From the NCBI GenBank assembly GCA_014379275.1, contig JACMMA010000218.1:1-7923 (forward strand): DNA of 7,923 nucleotides, read 5' to 3'. Each line of letters opens with the position of its first letter. Position 1 is the stretch's first letter. The notes below the pieces were generated by a model. It was not told the origin of the DNA. It did no database searches and worked only from the letters and a program-made list of their open reading frames with translations. Below, piece after piece: positions 6,617 to 7,923 of the stretch. The position numbers were made by a program, and so were the translations under genes. The stretch comes from Armatimonadota bacterium (GTDB lineage Bacteria; Armatimonadota; Armatimonadia; Armatimonadales; Armatimonadaceae).

Positions 6617-7923
6617 ATGTTATTAAACCGAATATCTCGCAAGCGCAGCGTGTCGCTCGCAATACTGCCGACTCTGGGAGTTGTTGCCCTGCTCAACGTA
6701 CCGACCCACACCGCATGGGCACAACCAATTTTGTCCGATACTAACCTGATCTCGCCCGCCCTGGTTGTCGCGCAAGCCGGTACCGAGGCGGAGGCGGATG
6801 CCGCTCTCGAAGCCGGAAACACCGCGAAGGCGATATCGGTCTACTCGACGCTGATCCAGGCGACACCGAAAAAGTTCAAACTTTATCTGGGACGCGGCAT
6901 CGCCTATTTCAAAGGCGGTCAGTACGACAAAGCCGCGGGTGACTTCACCGAATTCATTACGCTCCGCCCGGCGCTGTACGAAGGCTATCTGAACCGCGCT
7001 TATGCGTACAAAGAACTGGGCAAGCCGACGGAAGGTCTCGCAGACCTCGCCAAGGTGCAATCGCTGGACGCCGCACGGGTCGACGAGAAATTGCGCGGCG
7101 ATCTCTACTTGCTGAAGAAAGACTACCCGGAGGCAATCGCCGCCTACAACAAGATAGCGGCGAAGGGTGGCGAAGCGGGCGGAGTCGCTTACCTGCTCAT
7201 AGGCGATACGTACGCGGCGCAGGGCGACACCACCAATGCCCTCGCGAATTACACCAAGGGGATCGGCGCGGCACCCAAAAACGCTTACGGATATGCACAG
7301 CGCGGACGAATCTACGTCGAAACAAAACAGTATGATCTGGGCATCAAGGATCTGACGCAGTACATCACCCTGGCGCCGGGCGAACCGTACGGCTATTACC
7401 TGCGCGGCCTCGCCAACGTCTCTTTGAAAACTCCGGCGGGATATACCGCGGGTAAAACCGACCTGTCTAAATACCTGACACTGGAGAAAAATCCGGCGAA
7501 CGTCATTGCTGGTACGAAACTGCTGGCTACCGCGCAGAAGGAAACGGGCGATCATCGTGGGGCGATAGATTCTTACACGAAAATCATCGCGGCGAACTCC
7601 AAGGAAAGCAACTCGCTGTTCTTGCGGGGCATGTCCTACATGACGTTGAAGGATTACCCGAACGCCATTAAAGACTTCCAAACGTACGCGACCGCATTCC
7701 CGAGCGGCCCGAATGCCGGCGACTCCGCCTACAATCTCGGCTCGGCGTATCTCTTGACGAAAGATTACGCCAAAGCGGTGCCGGCATACACGGCGGCGGT
7801 GAGCGTAAATAACAAGGACACTGCGGCCTACTACGGACGGATGATCGCCTACAACGAGACGAAGGCATACGATAAGGTGATCCCGGATTCCGAAGCGGTC
7901 ATTGCTAACGGCGATGAAAAGTC
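6617..7923 (+). CDS. Exported TPR-repeat protein, 3' end beyond the window
   Basis: The frame runs from ATG 6617 to the right edge without a stop: 435 complete codons plus two bases. GGGAG (6602-6606) lies 10 bases before the ATG. The start is confirmed by a textbook signal peptide: basic MLLNRISRKR, hydrophobic VSLAILPTLGVVALLNV (12-28), cleavage predicted after TAWA (residue 35, before Gln). After a short linker, about 11 TPR-like units run from residue 64: KLYLGRGIAYFKGGQYDKAA (88-107), EGYLNRAYAYKELGKPTEGL (122-141), VAYLLIGDTYAAQGDTTNAL (190-209), YGYAQRGRIYVETKQYDLGI (224-243), NSLFLRGMSYMTLKDYPNAI (332-351), DSAYNLGSAYLLTKDYAKAV (369-388). A longer insertion (KTPAGYTAGK, 271-280) interrupts one unit. 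I see no Cys in the visible part. The expected role is extracytoplasmic protein-protein binding; the partner is unknown. The early repeats parallel those of the upstream TPR protein, including LADL followed by KLRG/RLRG, suggesting tandem duplication. A non-TPR C-terminal domain could lie beyond the edge. Confidence 0.9.
   Translation, partial: MLLNRISRKRSVSLAILPTLGVVALLNVPTHTAWAQPILSDTNLISPALVVAQAGTEAEADAALEAGNTAKAISVYSTLIQATPKKFKLYLGRGIAYFKGGQYDKAAGDFTEFITLRPALYEGYLNRAYAYKELGKPTEGLADLAKVQSLDAARVDEKLRGDLYLLKKDYPEAIAAYNKIAAKGGEAGGVAYLLIGDTYAAQGDTTNALANYTKGIGAAPKNAYGYAQRGRIYVETKQYDLGIKDLTQYITLAPGEPYGYYLRGLANVSLKTPAGYTAGKTDLSKYLTLEKNPANVIAGTKLLATAQKETGDHRGAIDSYTKIIAANSKESNSLFLRGMSYMTLKDYPNAIKDFQTYATAFPSGPNAGDSAYNLGSAYLLTKDYAKAVPAYTAAVSVNNKDTAAYYGRMIAYNETKAYDKVIPDSEAVIANGDEK

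Noticed and set aside
6399..6626. A 75-codon frame in the spacer between the TPR genes, overlapping the second gene's start
   Set aside because: No good ribosome binding site, composition (many Arg/His, no domain) looks non-coding, and it runs through the inverted repeat. A regulatory leader ORF is possible but unsupported.
6623..7681. A 352-codon open frame on the minus strand, opposite the second TPR gene
   Set aside because: The plus-strand frame has a signal peptide, a ribosome binding site and clear TPR repeats across the same bases. The minus-strand product has no recognisable domain and follows from the biased codon use opposite it.

Overview
The window reads as ordinary bacterial chromosome of moderately high GC, with dense genes that use ATG and probably GTG starts. 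I saw no mobile element, tRNA, rRNA, CRISPR array or integration scar. The phylum cannot be settled from the sequence. The MutS is a standard bacterial MutS1, and long secreted TPR proteins are common in several free-living phyla. A lineage such as Armatimonadota is only a guess.

Layout: (1) bases 1-2274, + strand, the 3' part of mutS, lacking only the N-terminal mismatch-reading domain, which lies off the left edge. (2) 2292-3041, - strand, a gene converging on mutS with a 17-base gap; it encodes an unrecognised three-helix membrane protein whose middle section resembles a bacterial PH-like domain. A promoter-like element sits so close to its best ATG that the mRNA may be leaderless. (3) 3042-3152, a divergent spacer with small palindromes. 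(4) 3153-3557, + strand, a small orphan protein with a poorly marked start. (5) 3672-6389, + strand, a 905-residue exported protein built almost entirely of TPR-like repeats, behind an extended -10 promoter and a Shine-Dalgarno site. (6) 6390-6616, a 227-base spacer with a weak hairpin after the stop and an 8-bp inverted repeat further on. (7) 6617 to the right edge, + strand, a second exported TPR protein, open at the 3' end, with at least 435 residues.

The two TPR genes are consecutive, both have signal peptides, and their first repeats match in order and in some details. They look like an old tandem duplication and probably act outside the cytoplasm as protein-binding scaffolds; their partners are not visible. 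MutS has no evident link to the other genes and no mutL follows it here. The most interesting content is the exported TPR pair, together with the unrecognised membrane protein and its promoter arrangement. Nothing here establishes a new system.
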